This document shows, piece after piece, positions 34,385-44,009 of a stretch of 64,000 bases of DNA (within the stretch, counting starts at the first letter, position 1; every line of letters begins with the position of its first letter). The DNA lies in NCBI RefSeq assembly GCF_002967075.1, contig NZ_PUGE01000007.1, positions 1 to 64,000 on the forward strand. The letters are read 5' to 3'. A program made the translations under genes and the position numbers. Under the pieces are notes generated by a model. That model saw nothing but the letters and a program-made list of their open reading frames with translations. It was not told the DNA's origin and made no database searches. The stretch is from Corynebacterium sp. J010B-136 (lineage in GTDB: Bacteria; Actinomycetota; Actinomycetes; Mycobacteriales; Mycobacteriaceae).

Positions 34385-35458
34385 CTAGAGCACATCATCG
34401 AAAGGGGTGGCCTTAGGCTTTTGCGGGTTGGGTTCAGAGAAGCTTTGCTGGAACTGTTGCGTTGGAATGTTCTGAATTGGTGCCGCGGGAGCAACAGGTT
34501 GTATTGGATCAATTCCCCCGTCAGCTCCGATGGGTGCGGATGGTGCAATCGGGCCAGAAGATTGTTCATCGTCTAAGTCCAGCCACTCTGGGCGTTCTTC
34601 GCCGCGGCGCTTGTCGTTGATGCGGCAGAACTGGAATGCCAATTCCACGAGCAGGGTGATTGCCGCGGACAGGATCATCATGGAGATTGGATCTCCGCCC
34701 GGGGTCATAAACGCAGCGAAGATCATGATGCCAACGATGATGACGCGACGTTTATCAGCCACGTGGTGGTACTGCAACACGCCGACGAGGTTGAGCATGA
34801 CCAGAATTAATGGCACCTCGAAACTCACTCCGAAGATGGTAAGCAGTGCCAAAAGGAAGTTGTAGTATTCATTACCGGTTAACGCAGTGATCTGGAATTC
34901 ATCACCCATGCTGATGAGGAATTCCAATCCCAATGCCACGATGAAGTAAGCAAGTACTGCGCCAGCTACGAATAATAAAACAGCAAGCGAAACAAACGTG
35001 ACGGTGCCACGCTTTTCGTTCTTGTGCAGACCGGGGGTGATAAAGCCCCAGATTTGATACAGCCAGACTGGGGAAGAAAGAACCACGCCAGCCAACGCAC
35101 CTACTTTCAAGCGCAGAATAAACATTTCAAAGGGCTGCGTAGCCAGGAGTCGACATTCGCCATCCGGGGTAAAAGCCGCACGCTGTTCTGCAGGTAAGGA
35201 ACAGTAAGGGCCACGCAGGATTTCTCCTAATGGTGGCAACCCGAACGGTGAGGATTGGTACCAGATGAAACCCAAGATGGTACCGATAGCCAAGGCAAGG
35301 AGGGAGACGATGACGCGCTGTCGCAGCTCTTGGAGGTGCTCAACAAGAGTCATCTCTCCCGTTGTATTGGCTTTTTTCGCGCGACGCTTAGCTTGCAGTT
35401 GCTGGAGTCGTTGAACCGCTCCGCTCTTACCTGAACGTGCTGGCCTGCCGTTAGACAT
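34385..35458 (-). CDS. tatC: Twin-arginine translocase subunit TatC
   Basis: A 357-residue integral membrane protein, the receptor of the Tat export system for folded proteins with an RR signal. Six spans are predicted. The cytoplasmic start contains MTLVEHLQELRQRVIVS with the conserved LxELRxR pattern; the first periplasmic loop ends with KPFEMFILRLKVG-like residues (QPFEMFILRLK). The tail of about 75 residues is polar and proline-rich, longer than in Escherichia coli (258 residues in all). Lies 98 bases after tatA. Confidence 0.95.
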   Translation of the reverse strand: MSNGRPARSGKSGAVQRLQQLQAKRRAKKANTTGEMTLVEHLQELRQRVIVSLLALAIGTILGFIWYQSSPFGLPPLGEILRGPYCSLPAEQRAAFTPDGECRLLATQPFEMFILRLKVGALAGVVLSSPVWLYQIWGFITPGLHKNEKRGTVTFVSLAVLLFVAGAVLAYFIVALGLEFLISMGDEFQITALTGNEYYNFLLALLTIFGVSFEVPLILVMLNLVGVLQYHHVADKRRVIIVGIMIFAAFMTPGGDPISMMILSAAITLLVELAFQFCRINDKRRGEERPEWLDLDDEQSSGPIAPSAPIGADGGIDPIQPVAPAAPIQNIPTQQFQQSFSEPNPQKPKATPFDDVL

Positions 35459-35556
35459 AACCTTCTATCCCCTACCGAAACTCACAACGCCTCACCAGCA
35501 TGCTCACGAATTCTTCGTGGTAAATGAGGCGCTTTATACAATTTTACCGACAGCGA

Positions 35557-36000
35557 TTACTGCTGCTGTGGAGGATAATTGTTTCCGTAGATACCACCCT
35601 GCTGAGGGTTATTGCCCTGCTGGGGATTGTTCCAATTATGCTGTTGCTGCTGCTGTTGTTCCCAGTTCTGCTGCTGTGGGGAACCGCCCTGTGGGTAGCC
35701 CTGTTGCGGGTAACCCTGTTGCGGGTAACCCTGCTGAGGGTTGTTTTGCTGTGGGTACTGGCGAGGCTGCATGTTGGGGTCTTGCCAGAACTGATCGTTT
35801 CCGTTGCCCTGGGTTAACTCGCCCTGCGGCTTGTTTTCCTCACGAGCTTTGGACTCGTTGGTCATCTCGGTGACTTCGGATTTGAAAATACGCATGGAGC
35901 GACCCACAGAGCGGGCCAAATCCGGCAGCTTTCGGGATCCGAAAAGCAATACGATCACCACAATGATGAGGATGATTTCTACGGCACCTAAACCAGGCAT
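35557..36000 (-). CDS. tatA: Twin-arginine translocase subunit TatA with Q/P-rich tail
   Basis: A 147-residue pore subunit of the Tat system. The N-terminal span (about 5-22) is followed by [24 protein letters not shown], the amphipathic helix with its F-G hinge. Beyond residue 65 there is a long tail of Q, N, P, G and Y with PQQGY repeats and runs of glutamine, while most TatA proteins end at about 60-100 residues. The tail is presumably disordered and cytoplasmic. Upstream lies pafBC, downstream tatC. Confidence 0.93.
   Translation of the reverse strand: MPGLGAVEIILIIVVIVLLFGSRKLPDLARSVGRSMRIFKSEVTEMTNESKAREENKPQGELTQGNGNDQFWQDPNMQPRQYPQQNNPQQGYPQQGYPQQGYPQGGSPQQQNWEQQQQQQHNWNNPQQGNNPQQGGIYGNNYPPQQQ
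35640..35760. repeat. Tandem repeat in the tatA tail
   Basis: A 15-base unit (like CTGTTGCGGGTAACC on the plus strand) is repeated about three times at 35700-35745, next to CTG/TTG-rich runs. It encodes the PQQGY and polyglutamine segments. Such repeats can vary in copy number. Confidence 0.7.
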
Positions 36001-36060
36001 GAACTAACTCCAAAGATCGGGCGCGTACCTCGTGATTTTAGGTACCCGCAGCCTAAATAC

Positions 36061-38085
36061 TTACGTTAGTTTCTGAGTATAACGAGCAAGCGCCGCAATT
36101 GCGTTTTCCGCAATGGCAACCGTGATACTTTCAGGGCTTGTCACACGCAGCCGATCGGCATTGCTCAACGCAAAGCGGACAAACCATGAATCCCGGCCAA
36201 TTGGCATAGAACCCTCAATCCAGCCATTTCGCGCTGTTTCGGCCAATGCGATGTCGTGATAATCTGCGAGCCAGCTGGCAGATTCATGCAAAAAGATTGT
36301 GGCTTTTGCGCTGGAATCGAAGCCAAAGGGGTCTGTGGGATCGATCTCAGTACTCGCCGATTTGGGGGTGGCAGCGGTTTCTAGCACCTCAACATCGCGC
36401 ATGCGGTCTAGCCGAAATGTCCTGTGAGCGTCACGGTCTTTGTCCCACGCGCTGAGGTAAAGCTCCGAATCAGCTAAAAAGACGCGAACCGGATCTGCTG
36501 TACGCGAGGTGGATTCATTCTCTCCGGAAGACCAGTACTCAAAACGCACCTGCTTATTGGTGTCGATAGCCGTGGCTAGAGCCGCCTGAATCTTAGATTC
36601 CTCAGGTGGGGTCGTTGCCAGCGAGTCATAGATTCCTTGTGTCTTGGTATCCATGATCCCGCGGATTTTATTGGCCGCAGATTGCACGGCCTGCGGATCT
36701 ATCAGACCGGGCATCGATTCAAGGGATTCCAGCGCCAGCAGCAAAGCACTGGCTTCGGTGGGAGTCAGGCGCAGAGCCTGGTCCATGCCTTGGCTGTCAA
36801 TGATATTGACCTTGCGAAAATCCCAAGACAAGTCAATAAGGTCCTCGGTATTTTGCGTTGCGCCGGACAAAAATAAAGTGTTGAGTGCCGCGACGAGTTC
36901 TTCATGCGACATGTCCAAATCCGAGGCCGCTTCCATCATCGACTTATCAGGATGGCGCTTAAAGTACGGCAAGATATTGGTCATCCGCACCAAGCGGTGA
37001 ATACGTGGGCCGAGATTCGAGTTTTTCGGTGCAGTATCTTCTGCTTCTTCATCGCGGCGCCAGGTGGTGGGTTTACCATCGAGATCGACAAGATTCTCGT
37101 CCAGGGCTTTCTTCGCTAGCTTTGCGATGCCCTCCTGAATCTCACCCGGCTCAAGCACTTCCGCGGAATCTGCATACGACAGCGCGGTGCGCGTTAGCCA
37201 ATCGGAGGAGACTTTATCCAGGAAGTAGGTTCCATCGCCTTTATCTTCGGCCTCTTCAATGAGCTCAATGGCTTTATCAGCATCCACGCGAACTGTGGCA
37301 GATGTTTGGCTGCGGCGCAGTGCGTCGTTGACTAAAGACTGCAAGGATTCTTGCACGGGCGGATGAGTGGCTTTCTCATCACGAGCTTTTACCGAAGTAA
37401 CGCGCAGGATCCGGAAGACGCGGGGAGCTTGCTTGTCGATGTCATAGCCCACCAAATACACACGATTATGGTGGACCACTAATCCCCACGGATCCATTAC
37501 TCGCCGCTGCGCGGGAACACTCGGCTGTGGCTTATAGTCAAAGCTCATCCGCAAGCCATTGCGAATTATCGTATTGATATCGCGAATAATAACCGGCTGC
37601 ACCAAAGTCATATCTGAAACCGCGGTGTGCACAGGACTTGGACCGTGGCTGCGGGGGGCACCAGATGCCGCCAGCTTGCTAAAACCGGATTGCGAAAAGT
37701 CAGCGAGCCCGCCAGTATTGCCAAAACTTGCGGCCACGCTCAAAGCCATGGCCTCTTCCGGAGTGAACTGGATATCAGGAAGGGCGTATTGCTCAGTAAG
37801 CAGCTGGTAGTGGGTAAAGCCGTTAGCATCGCGCGAATGAGAAATCGGAATGCCAGCATGACGCAAGGTCAGGATGTCACGGCGTAAAGCCTTATCAAAG
37901 GCTTCGTCCGATTTATCTTTGTAGCCTTGCACGCTGCGTCGAATCCACTCGGCGGTCCGCGTGGGGTTAGCGCCGCTATTAGCAGCGCCTAAAAGGGCCA
38001 GATATAAGCTAATGTGCCGTCCAAGTGCTACGTACTCTTGACCGGCGGAACCTTTCATTGGCTTATCGCCTGACCCAATTCCCAT
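36061..38085 (-). CDS. pafBC: PafB-PafC fusion, WYL-domain DNA-damage activator
   Basis: A 674-residue protein with two tandem sets of winged-helix plus WYL domain, corresponding to PafB and PafC, which are separate genes in Mycobacterium tuberculosis. The first half starts with GRHISLYLALLGAANSGANPTRTAEW (helix-turn-helix) and has the WYL strand region MDPWGLVVHHNRVYLVGYD; the second has LVRMTNILPYFKRHPDKSMMEAA and the region VRVFLADSELYLSAWDKDRDAHRTFRLDRM. PafBC activates LexA-independent DNA repair genes. ATG at 38085 with AAAGGG 8 bases upstream, rather than TTG at 38115. Follows pafA. Confidence 0.88.
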   Translation of the reverse strand: MGIGSGDKPMKGSAGQEYVALGRHISLYLALLGAANSGANPTRTAEWIRRSVQGYKDKSDEAFDKALRRDILTLRHAGIPISHSRDANGFTHYQLLTEQYALPDIQFTPEEAMALSVAASFGNTGGLADFSQSGFSKLAASGAPRSHGPSPVHTAVSDMTLVQPVIIRDINTIIRNGLRMSFDYKPQPSVPAQRRVMDPWGLVVHHNRVYLVGYDIDKQAPRVFRILRVTSVKARDEKATHPPVQESLQSLVNDALRRSQTSATVRVDADKAIELIEEAEDKGDGTYFLDKVSSDWLTRTALSYADSAEVLEPGEIQEGIAKLAKKALDENLVDLDGKPTTWRRDEEAEDTAPKNSNLGPRIHRLVRMTNILPYFKRHPDKSMMEAASDLDMSHEELVAALNTLFLSGATQNTEDLIDLSWDFRKVNIIDSQGMDQALRLTPTEASALLLALESLESMPGLIDPQAVQSAANKIRGIMDTKTQGIYDSLATTPPEESKIQAALATAIDTNKQVRFEYWSSGENESTSRTADPVRVFLADSELYLSAWDKDRDAHRTFRLDRMRDVEVLETAATPKSASTEIDPTDPFGFDSSAKATIFLHESASWLADYHDIALAETARNGWIEGSMPIGRDSWFVRFALSNADRLRVTSPESITVAIAENAIAALARYTQKLT

Positions 38086-38119
38086 TCGGCGTGCCCTTTC
38101 AGCTTTAGACTGCAAACTA

Positions 38120-39559
38120 TCAATCGTGCATATGCTCTGCGATGTAGTCTATCAACCCTGCTAAGCGTTCATCTTCGAAAATGAAGGGATCGGCAAATTC
38201 CACCACCTGTGGCTCCGGGCGATTAACCTTTAACCGCGTCCAATCGACAGTGAAATCGGCACCGTATTCGCGAGCCTTGGCAAGAAACTCCCCGCGCAGC
38301 TTTGCGCGCGTGGTCTGCGGCGCGATATTTACTGCTTGGGCAATGGCTTCATCATCGGTCCAGCGCGACACCAAACCCTTGCGCATCAGCACGTCATACA
38401 GGCCACGACCTGGACGGATATCGTGATAGCTCAAGTCAATTTGGGCAAGTTTCGGATGCGACCAATCCGACTGCAGGCGGTCACGATATTTATCCAGCAG
38501 ATCCTTCTTGATAACCCAATCGATATCGCGGTTGACCTTAGAGAAATCCTGAGTGCGGATAGCTTCGAGCACGCGCTTCCACAGCTCCACTACCTTGGCC
38601 ATCTCTGCCGTGGGAGTTCCTTCTTCAGGGCGGTGCTGTAGCCACTTTTCGGCGTACTGGCACAAGAGCGTTTGAATCTCTAGGGCGGTCATCTGTGAGG
38701 CTGGAGCGGAATCATCGACAAGCTGCACCGGAGTTTGCCCCGTGAGATCCAAAGCGATTTGGCGAATATGCGCGATGGGGTCTTCGACCTCTAAATTCGG
38801 CAGGTCGAAATTCGCCTCAATCATCTCCAACATCAACAAAGTAGAGCCGACCTTCAGCGCAAAGGTAGGTTCCGCCATGTTGGAATCGCCTACGATGACG
38901 TGCATGCGGCGAAAACGTGAAGAATCGCTATGCGGTTCATCGCGCGTGTTGATGATGGGACGCGAGCGCGTCGTCGCCGAAGAAACACCTTCCCACACCT
39001 GGTCGGCGCGTTGCGAAAGCACGAAACGTGCCGGTGAGTTCGCCTTTTCCGGAGCGACCATTCCGGCCCCGCAAATCAGCTGACGAGTGATCATAAAAGG
39101 CATCAGCTTCCGCGAAATATCGCGCAAGACCATGTGCCGCGAAATCAGATAGTTTTCGTGACAACCGTAGGAATTACCCTGGCTATCCACGTTATTTTTA
39201 AACAAGATCAGTGACTTTGCCAGACCCATATTCTGCAAGGTTGACTCTGCTTGGACAGCTAGGTCATTGACGATGACATCGCCCGCGCGCTCATAGTTGA
39301 GCAATTGCGTCAGGCTATCGCACTCCCCTGTCGCGATTTCCGGATGCGAGCCGACGTCTAAATAAAGGCGCGACGCATTATCTGTAAAGATATTCGTCGC
39401 CTGGTGCTTATCCACCACGGGGCGAAAAAGCTCGCGCGCTACTTCATCTGGGGTCAGATGCCGCTGCGATGGCTCCGATAAAGCGGTAATGCCGTATTCC
39501 GTCTCAATACCCATGATGCGGCGGGCATAGACCGGCGACTGTGGTCTGTGAAAAGTCAT
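38120..39559 (-). CDS. pafA: Pup--protein ligase PafA
   Basis: A 479-residue enzyme of the glutamine synthetase-like fold that uses ATP to link the C-terminal glutamate of Pup to lysines of target proteins. The opening RRIMGIETEYGIT holds the ATP-site glutamate; NSYGCHENYL, the long [18 protein letters not shown] stretch and [11 protein letters not shown] are characteristic. The first 12 residues precede the usual start; a shorter form from MGIETEYG is possible. Pup lies 6 bases upstream, so they are cotranscribed. Confidence 0.95.
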   Translation of the reverse strand: MTFHRPQSPVYARRIMGIETEYGITALSEPSQRHLTPDEVARELFRPVVDKHQATNIFTDNASRLYLDVGSHPEIATGECDSLTQLLNYERAGDVIVNDLAVQAESTLQNMGLAKSLILFKNNVDSQGNSYGCHENYLISRHMVLRDISRKLMPFMITRQLICGAGMVAPEKANSPARFVLSQRADQVWEGVSSATTRSRPIINTRDEPHSDSSRFRRMHVIVGDSNMAEPTFALKVGSTLLMLEMIEANFDLPNLEVEDPIAHIRQIALDLTGQTPVQLVDDSAPASQMTALEIQTLLCQYAEKWLQHRPEEGTPTAEMAKVVELWKRVLEAIRTQDFSKVNRDIDWVIKKDLLDKYRDRLQSDWSHPKLAQIDLSYHDIRPGRGLYDVLMRKGLVSRWTDDEAIAQAVNIAPQTTRAKLRGEFLAKAREYGADFTVDWTRLKVNRPEPQVVEFADPFIFEDERLAGLIDYIAEHMHD

Positions 39560-39565
39560 GAGGTC

Positions 39566-39757
39566 TTACTGACCGCCCTTTTGAACATAAGACTTCACAA
39601 ACTCCTCTGCGTTCGACTCCAACAGGCCGTCAATCTCATCTAATAAATCATCGGTGCCCGTCGTATCAACGTGGACCTGACCAGCTGCTTGAGCCTCGTC
39701 ATCGGTTGAATTATCTCCGCTACCGGAACCATAAACCTGGGATTGCTTTTCAGACAT
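39566..39757 (-). CDS. pup: Prokaryotic ubiquitin-like protein Pup
   Basis: A 63-residue disordered protein attached to lysines of substrates. The second half, DLLDEIDGLLESNAEEFVKSYVQ, is the coiled-coil segment that ARC and Dop recognise, and the end is GGQ, so Dop must first turn the last glutamine into glutamate. The N-terminal half is rich in S, G, D and Q. Lies between dop and pafA without proteasome genes next to it. Confidence 0.96.
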   Translation of the reverse strand: MSEKQSQVYGSGSGDNSTDDEAQAAGQVHVDTTGTDDLLDEIDGLLESNAEEFVKSYVQKGGQ

Positions 39758-39809
39758 TATTTCTCCTCTTAGTGCTTTGAACTCTTAATCGCCAGTGTCT
39801 TCTCTTTAT

Positions 39810-39835
39810 CGTTAGTGTGCAAACGCACGCTAACG
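39810..39835 (-). repeat. Hairpin between dop and pup
   Basis: CGTTAGTGTGC pairs with GCACGCTAACG (one G-U) around AAAC, overlapping the dop stop. It lacks a T-run, so it may stabilise an mRNA end or set the ratio of pup to dop rather than terminate. Confidence 0.4.
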
Positions 39836-41398
39836 TCGTACTTTAATGGGCTTGGCTGTACGTTGTATGCCAATTCCCTGCTCCTCGAGCTTTTTAACCA
39901 AGCCGGACACCGTGGACGATGCATCGATGATCTCCCCTACTGCCTGGTAGTTGAAACTGCCCACATCGTCGAAGCGAATATGCGCTAGGTGTGCTGTGGT
40001 GTCTGTGCCTTGCGTGACTTGGTGCTCCTGTACGGACATCACTTGCCAGTTGGTAGCCAAGACATCCTCGCCGAATTTCTCCGTGACTCGGCCACGGAAA
40101 TACGCCCGGGTATCGTGTGGCGGCGTGGTCTTAGCCGTATCGATTTCCTCTTGGCTTACCAGTGTTCGCATCTGCCCCTTGCGCACGAGCGCGTGATACA
40201 AAGACTTTTCAGGATCGATATCGGTGTATTGCAGGTCGATCAGGGCAAGTTTGGGATCATCTAACGCAACACCGCGGTTGGTAAAGCCTTCAATGAGGCG
40301 ATATTTTGCCACCCAATCGAGAAGATGGGCGGCGGACAGGGGGTCATCGACAAGCAATGCGACAACCTCATCCCACGCCTCAAGTACCTTTGTGTCTACC
40401 TCGGAACCTGGGGTGACGCGCTCGCGGTAAATGGCCAAAATCTCTAAAGCGGTGAGCTCGCGGCCGTCTTTGAGCTTCAGCTTGTGCTGCAAACTCAGAT
40501 CGCGGCTGACGTTCTTGATTTCCGCGACGGGGTTGGCAAGTTTCAGATCGCTAAAATCAATGCCCTGTTCGATGGCATCGAGGACCATGGAGGTCATGCC
40601 GAGCTTGAGCAGGTTAGAAGTCTGCGACATATTGGCATCGCCCACGATAACGTGCAGGCGACCCCAATGTTCGGCGTCGGCGTGTGGCTCGTCGCGGGTG
40701 TTAATGATGCCGCGGTTAAGCGTGGTCTCTAGCGTAATTTCCTGCTCCATGTAATCGGCACGCTGGGAAATCTGGAAACCTGGCTCGGAGCCATCCTGCT
40801 CGATCCCGACCCTGCCGGCGCCGGTGACGACGATGCGCGCGACGAAAAACGGGATCAGCGCCTGCGCCAACACGTCAAAGTCCGTATCACGCGAGTATTG
40901 GTAGTTTTCGTGCGCACCATAGGATGCGCCCTTGCCGTCGACGTTGTTTTTATACAGCTTCAACGGTGGGCAGGGCTCATTATTCGCCAGAACGGACTTG
41001 CCTTCGGCGGTGAGCCCGGCGACCGCTGCCGCGGCATCGAGCAAGACACCATCACCGGCGGCATCATAGACCATCGCATCCCACGCGTTGGAGCACTCCG
41101 GGGAGGAATATTCAGGGTGCGCGTGGTCAACATAAAAGCGCGCGCCGGCGGGCGTGACCACATTGGCAACACCGATCGCGTTGGGATCCACAACGGGCAC
41201 GGTGGAATAGCGTTTGAGATCGAATCCGCGCATATCGCGCAGCGGATGTTCTTCAGCGAAATCCCACCGCGAGCGCGCCGTAGTAAACATCGCACCATAA
41301 GCAACCACCGCGTGCGTCGAGGTGATGATCGGGGAAAGCTCTGGCCACTCAGGCGTAGAGATACCGTATTCAGTTTCAGTGCCTAGGAAACGTGCCAT
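39830..41398 (-). CDS. dop: Pup deamidase/depupylase Dop
   Basis: A 522-residue homologue of PafA that deamidates Pup and also removes it from proteins. The beginning [18 protein letters not shown] and the following loop with [21 protein letters not shown] (the Dop-loop region) tell it from PafA. ATP and metal-binding residues lie in [11 protein letters not shown] and [25 protein letters not shown] stands 6 bases before the ATG, and the start overlaps the end of arc by 16 bases. Confidence 0.95.
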   Translation of the reverse strand: MARFLGTETEYGISTPEWPELSPIITSTHAVVAYGAMFTTARSRWDFAEEHPLRDMRGFDLKRYSTVPVVDPNAIGVANVVTPAGARFYVDHAHPEYSSPECSNAWDAMVYDAAGDGVLLDAAAAVAGLTAEGKSVLANNEPCPPLKLYKNNVDGKGASYGAHENYQYSRDTDFDVLAQALIPFFVARIVVTGAGRVGIEQDGSEPGFQISQRADYMEQEITLETTLNRGIINTRDEPHADAEHWGRLHVIVGDANMSQTSNLLKLGMTSMVLDAIEQGIDFSDLKLANPVAEIKNVSRDLSLQHKLKLKDGRELTALEILAIYRERVTPGSEVDTKVLEAWDEVVALLVDDPLSAAHLLDWVAKYRLIEGFTNRGVALDDPKLALIDLQYTDIDPEKSLYHALVRKGQMRTLVSQEEIDTAKTTPPHDTRAYFRGRVTEKFGEDVLATNWQVMSVQEHQVTQGTDTTAHLAHIRFDDVGSFNYQAVGEIIDASSTVSGLVKKLEEQGIGIQRTAKPIKVRR

Positions 41399-42984
41399 GT
41401 TGAACTCCTAAAACCTAAAAACTCGATGCTTTCAATCTTAAGCCCTTGACTCAGTGGGCTGGAAGAGCCACCGTCGATGGTTTTGACCCATTCATCCGCA
41501 TTCGTCTTGGTGGGCAAATGCTCGCTTTCTGCTTGCTCAGCAGCAATAGCCAGTGACAAGTGCGCGCGGTCGATGCCTTTTGGCGCATCTGGGTTCAGCA
41601 GAGAATCCTTGATAGCCAGCTTCTTTGCACGCGACATGATATTCGCGATCATCGCACCGGAGACAAAGTCCCGGTAGTGCAAAACGCGGTCCGAACCATC
41701 ATCAAAGTGGACGCGGACAAAGGGGCGGTCTCCGAAGAGCTCGTCGGTGGCGAACTCGATGAGATCTTGACGCTGGCCAATGTGCGGAACATCTTCTGGG
41801 AAGTGCGAATCAAAGATATCTTTCGCACCTTGTTTATTCGGGCGATTGACGCGCACCTTAATGTCAAGGCGGCCAGGGCGCATGATTGCTGGATCGATGA
41901 GCTCATCGCGGTTAGTCGCGCCGATGATGATGACGTTGTCGAGCTTTTCTACACCGTCTAGCTCCGTCAGCAGCTGCGGGACGACGGTGGTCTCCATATC
42001 CGAGGACACGCCGGAGCCGCGGGTGCGGAAGATCGATTCCATTTCATCGAAGAAGATAATGACAGGACGGTTGGGGTTAATTGCCGCAAGCTCGCGTGCG
42101 CGCTCAAAGATCATGCGGATGCGGCGCTCGGTCTCACCGACGAACTTATTGAGCAGCTCCGGACCTTTGACATTAAGGAAATAAGAAGATGACTCCTCCC
42201 CCATTTGCTGGGCGAGCGAATTCGCTACAGCCTTTGCAATCAACGTCTTACCGCAGCCCGGAGGGCCGTATAACAGCACGCCTTTAGGCGGGCTCAGTGC
42301 ATAATCGCGGTAAAGCTCTGGGTGCAGGAAAGGAAGTTCGACGGAGTCACGGATCTGCGAAATTTGAGCATCCAAACCGCCAATATCCTCAAAGGAGACA
42401 TTGGGGACTTCTTCCAGCTGCAATTGCGAGACTTCGGTTTTGTGCACGTGCTCCAAGATGATGCCCGCTCGGCTATCGATGAGCACCGTATCACCCGAGC
42501 GCACCGAATCGCGCAGATGCTCTGCGATAATTGCGATAGATTCTTCATTATTGCTTGCTAAGACCACCGCGCGGTCAGAACCGATGCGCTCGGACAAAGT
42601 GGCAAGTTGGCCATCGCGTGGAAAACCGCAGCCTTCGACAACCACCATGCCATCGCCTAAGCGAACCAGCTGGCCAACTTTTAAAGTCCCTGGTTCTACC
42701 TGCGGGGAAATCTTCAAACGCATGGGCCGGTTATTGGTATAAACTTCGGCGTCTCGGCGCGAATCGTGCGGACGGCCGGAATAACCCAAAAAGATTCCGT
42801 AGGAGGATGCGGGTTCGGCTAATTCATTAACATCTGCAGCCAATTGCTGCAGTTTATTGCGGGAACTTTGCAACAACGAGGCAAGTGAAGAATTGCGTTC
42901 ACTAAGCTTGCGCACCTGAACGCGTAACTCACTCACGTTGTGGGCGTCTAAATTCTTTTCTTGATCTCGGTTGGATTGTGACAT
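41383..42984 (-). CDS. arc: AAA ATPase ARC (Mpa homologue)
   Basis: A 533-residue hexameric ATPase that binds pupylated proteins by its N-terminal coiled coil (about 17-55, with [21 protein letters not shown]), followed by OB-type domains and one AAA domain with GPPGCGKT (about 240-247), Walker B FFDEMES and the SRH region. The end is FRSSTWHVS, without the GQYL motif by which mycobacterial Mpa docks to the proteasome, in keeping with the lack of prcBA. It probably unfolds pupylated proteins without degrading them. First gene of the pup block. Confidence 0.95.
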   Translation of the reverse strand: MSQSNRDQEKNLDAHNVSELRVQVRKLSERNSSLASLLQSSRNKLQQLAADVNELAEPASSYGIFLGYSGRPHDSRRDAEVYTNNRPMRLKISPQVEPGTLKVGQLVRLGDGMVVVEGCGFPRDGQLATLSERIGSDRAVVLASNNEESIAIIAEHLRDSVRSGDTVLIDSRAGIILEHVHKTEVSQLQLEEVPNVSFEDIGGLDAQISQIRDSVELPFLHPELYRDYALSPPKGVLLYGPPGCGKTLIAKAVANSLAQQMGEESSSYFLNVKGPELLNKFVGETERRIRMIFERARELAAINPNRPVIIFFDEMESIFRTRGSGVSSDMETTVVPQLLTELDGVEKLDNVIIIGATNRDELIDPAIMRPGRLDIKVRVNRPNKQGAKDIFDSHFPEDVPHIGQRQDLIEFATDELFGDRPFVRVHFDDGSDRVLHYRDFVSGAMIANIMSRAKKLAIKDSLLNPDAPKGIDRAHLSLAIAAEQAESEHLPTKTNADEWVKTIDGGSSSPLSQGLKIESIEFLGFRSSTWHVS

Positions 42985-43055
42985 GAGTCCACCTTAGCGC
43001 TTTGAGTAACCTTGCCGTTCAAAACCACGCGGTTAAAGCTAAGGCAAAGCTTACC

Positions 43056-43090
43056 CTAATAAAAACGCAGGTCAGCGAGTGTGACCTGCG
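43056..43090 (-). terminator. Rho-independent terminator of trmI
   Basis: On the minus strand CGCAGGTCA pairs with TGACCTGCG (43066-43090), then TTTTTATTA follows. It ends the trmI transcript about 40 bases past the stop, before the arc promoter. Confidence 0.8.
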
Positions 43091-43129
43091 AGATGCTAAT
43101 ACCGTGGGTGGGTAATTTTAGGGGTAATG

Positions 43130-43966
43130 CTAGCGGCGCGCACGTCGCTTTACCGCTGGTGGAGTCACGCCATCGGCCAGGCGACGGGTCCAAATCAAAA
43201 AGGCTGTGTGGGCATTCATGCGGTGCTCTGGACGGGTTGCAAGGCCTTCGACCTTCCACTCACGCACCAAAGACTCCCACGCGCGCGGCTCGGTAAAGCA
43301 CTTAAGTTCACGCAGGCCTTCCATAACCTTCATCAGCTGCGGCACGGTGGCAACATAGGTCATAAAGACGCCACCTGGGATGAGCAGATCGCGTACGGTC
43401 TCCAAGTGCTCCCATGGCTCGAGCATATCCAGGACGATGCGGTCGACCGGGCCGCCGAGATCATCTACGGTGACATCTCCTAGATCACCTAGGCGTGGTG
43501 ACCACCATTCAGGTTTGCTGCCGAAGTACTCTTCCACGTTATTTTCGGCAAATTCCAGGTGGTCTTCGCGGATCTCATAGGAAAATACGTGGCCTTCAGG
43601 TCCCACCGCACGCAGCAAGGTCATAGACAGCGCACCTGAACCAGCACCCGCCTCCAAGACGCGTGCGCCCATAAAGATATCGCCTTCGACCAGGATCTGC
43701 GCCGAGTCTTTAGGGTAAATCACGGCAGCGCCACGCGGCATTGAAAGGACATGGTCAACCATGAGGTGACGGAAGAGCAAGAAATCAGAGCCGAGTGTGG
43801 AAGTGACCACGGAGCCCTCATCCATGCCTACGATCTGCGAGTGCTCAATGATGCCGCGGTGGGAGTGAAACTTGACTCCCTCTTCCAGGACCAAGGTGTA
43901 GTGGCGACGTTTTGCATCGGTAAGCTGCACTCGGTCACCGTATTGAAATGGACCGGAATAAGGCAT
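43130..43966 (-). CDS. trmI: tRNA (adenine58-N1)-methyltransferase TrmI
   Basis: A 278-residue methyltransferase that makes m1A58 in the T-loop of tRNA. The N-terminal beta domain (about 1-70) is followed by the SAM motif VLEAGAGSGALSMTLLRAVG, with YEIREDHLEFA for the ribose, and motif IV DRIVLDMLEPWEHL. The C-terminal tail is basic (AVKRRARR). AAAGGAG stands before the ATG. Sits between arc and the M18 aminopeptidase gene. Confidence 0.93.
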   Translation of the reverse strand: MPYSGPFQYGDRVQLTDAKRRHYTLVLEEGVKFHSHRGIIEHSQIVGMDEGSVVTSTLGSDFLLFRHLMVDHVLSMPRGAAVIYPKDSAQILVEGDIFMGARVLEAGAGSGALSMTLLRAVGPEGHVFSYEIREDHLEFAENNVEEYFGSKPEWWSPRLGDLGDVTVDDLGGPVDRIVLDMLEPWEHLETVRDLLIPGGVFMTYVATVPQLMKVMEGLRELKCFTEPRAWESLVREWKVEGLATRPEHRMNAHTAFLIWTRRLADGVTPPAVKRRARR

Positions 43967-44009
43967 GTGAGAATCTCCTTTAGCGCCGAAAGGCTAGGCT
44001 CTAGTTCTT

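Noticed and set aside
35700..35745. CRISPR-like direct repeats
   Set aside because: The repeats are adjacent 15-base units within the tatA frame, without spacers.
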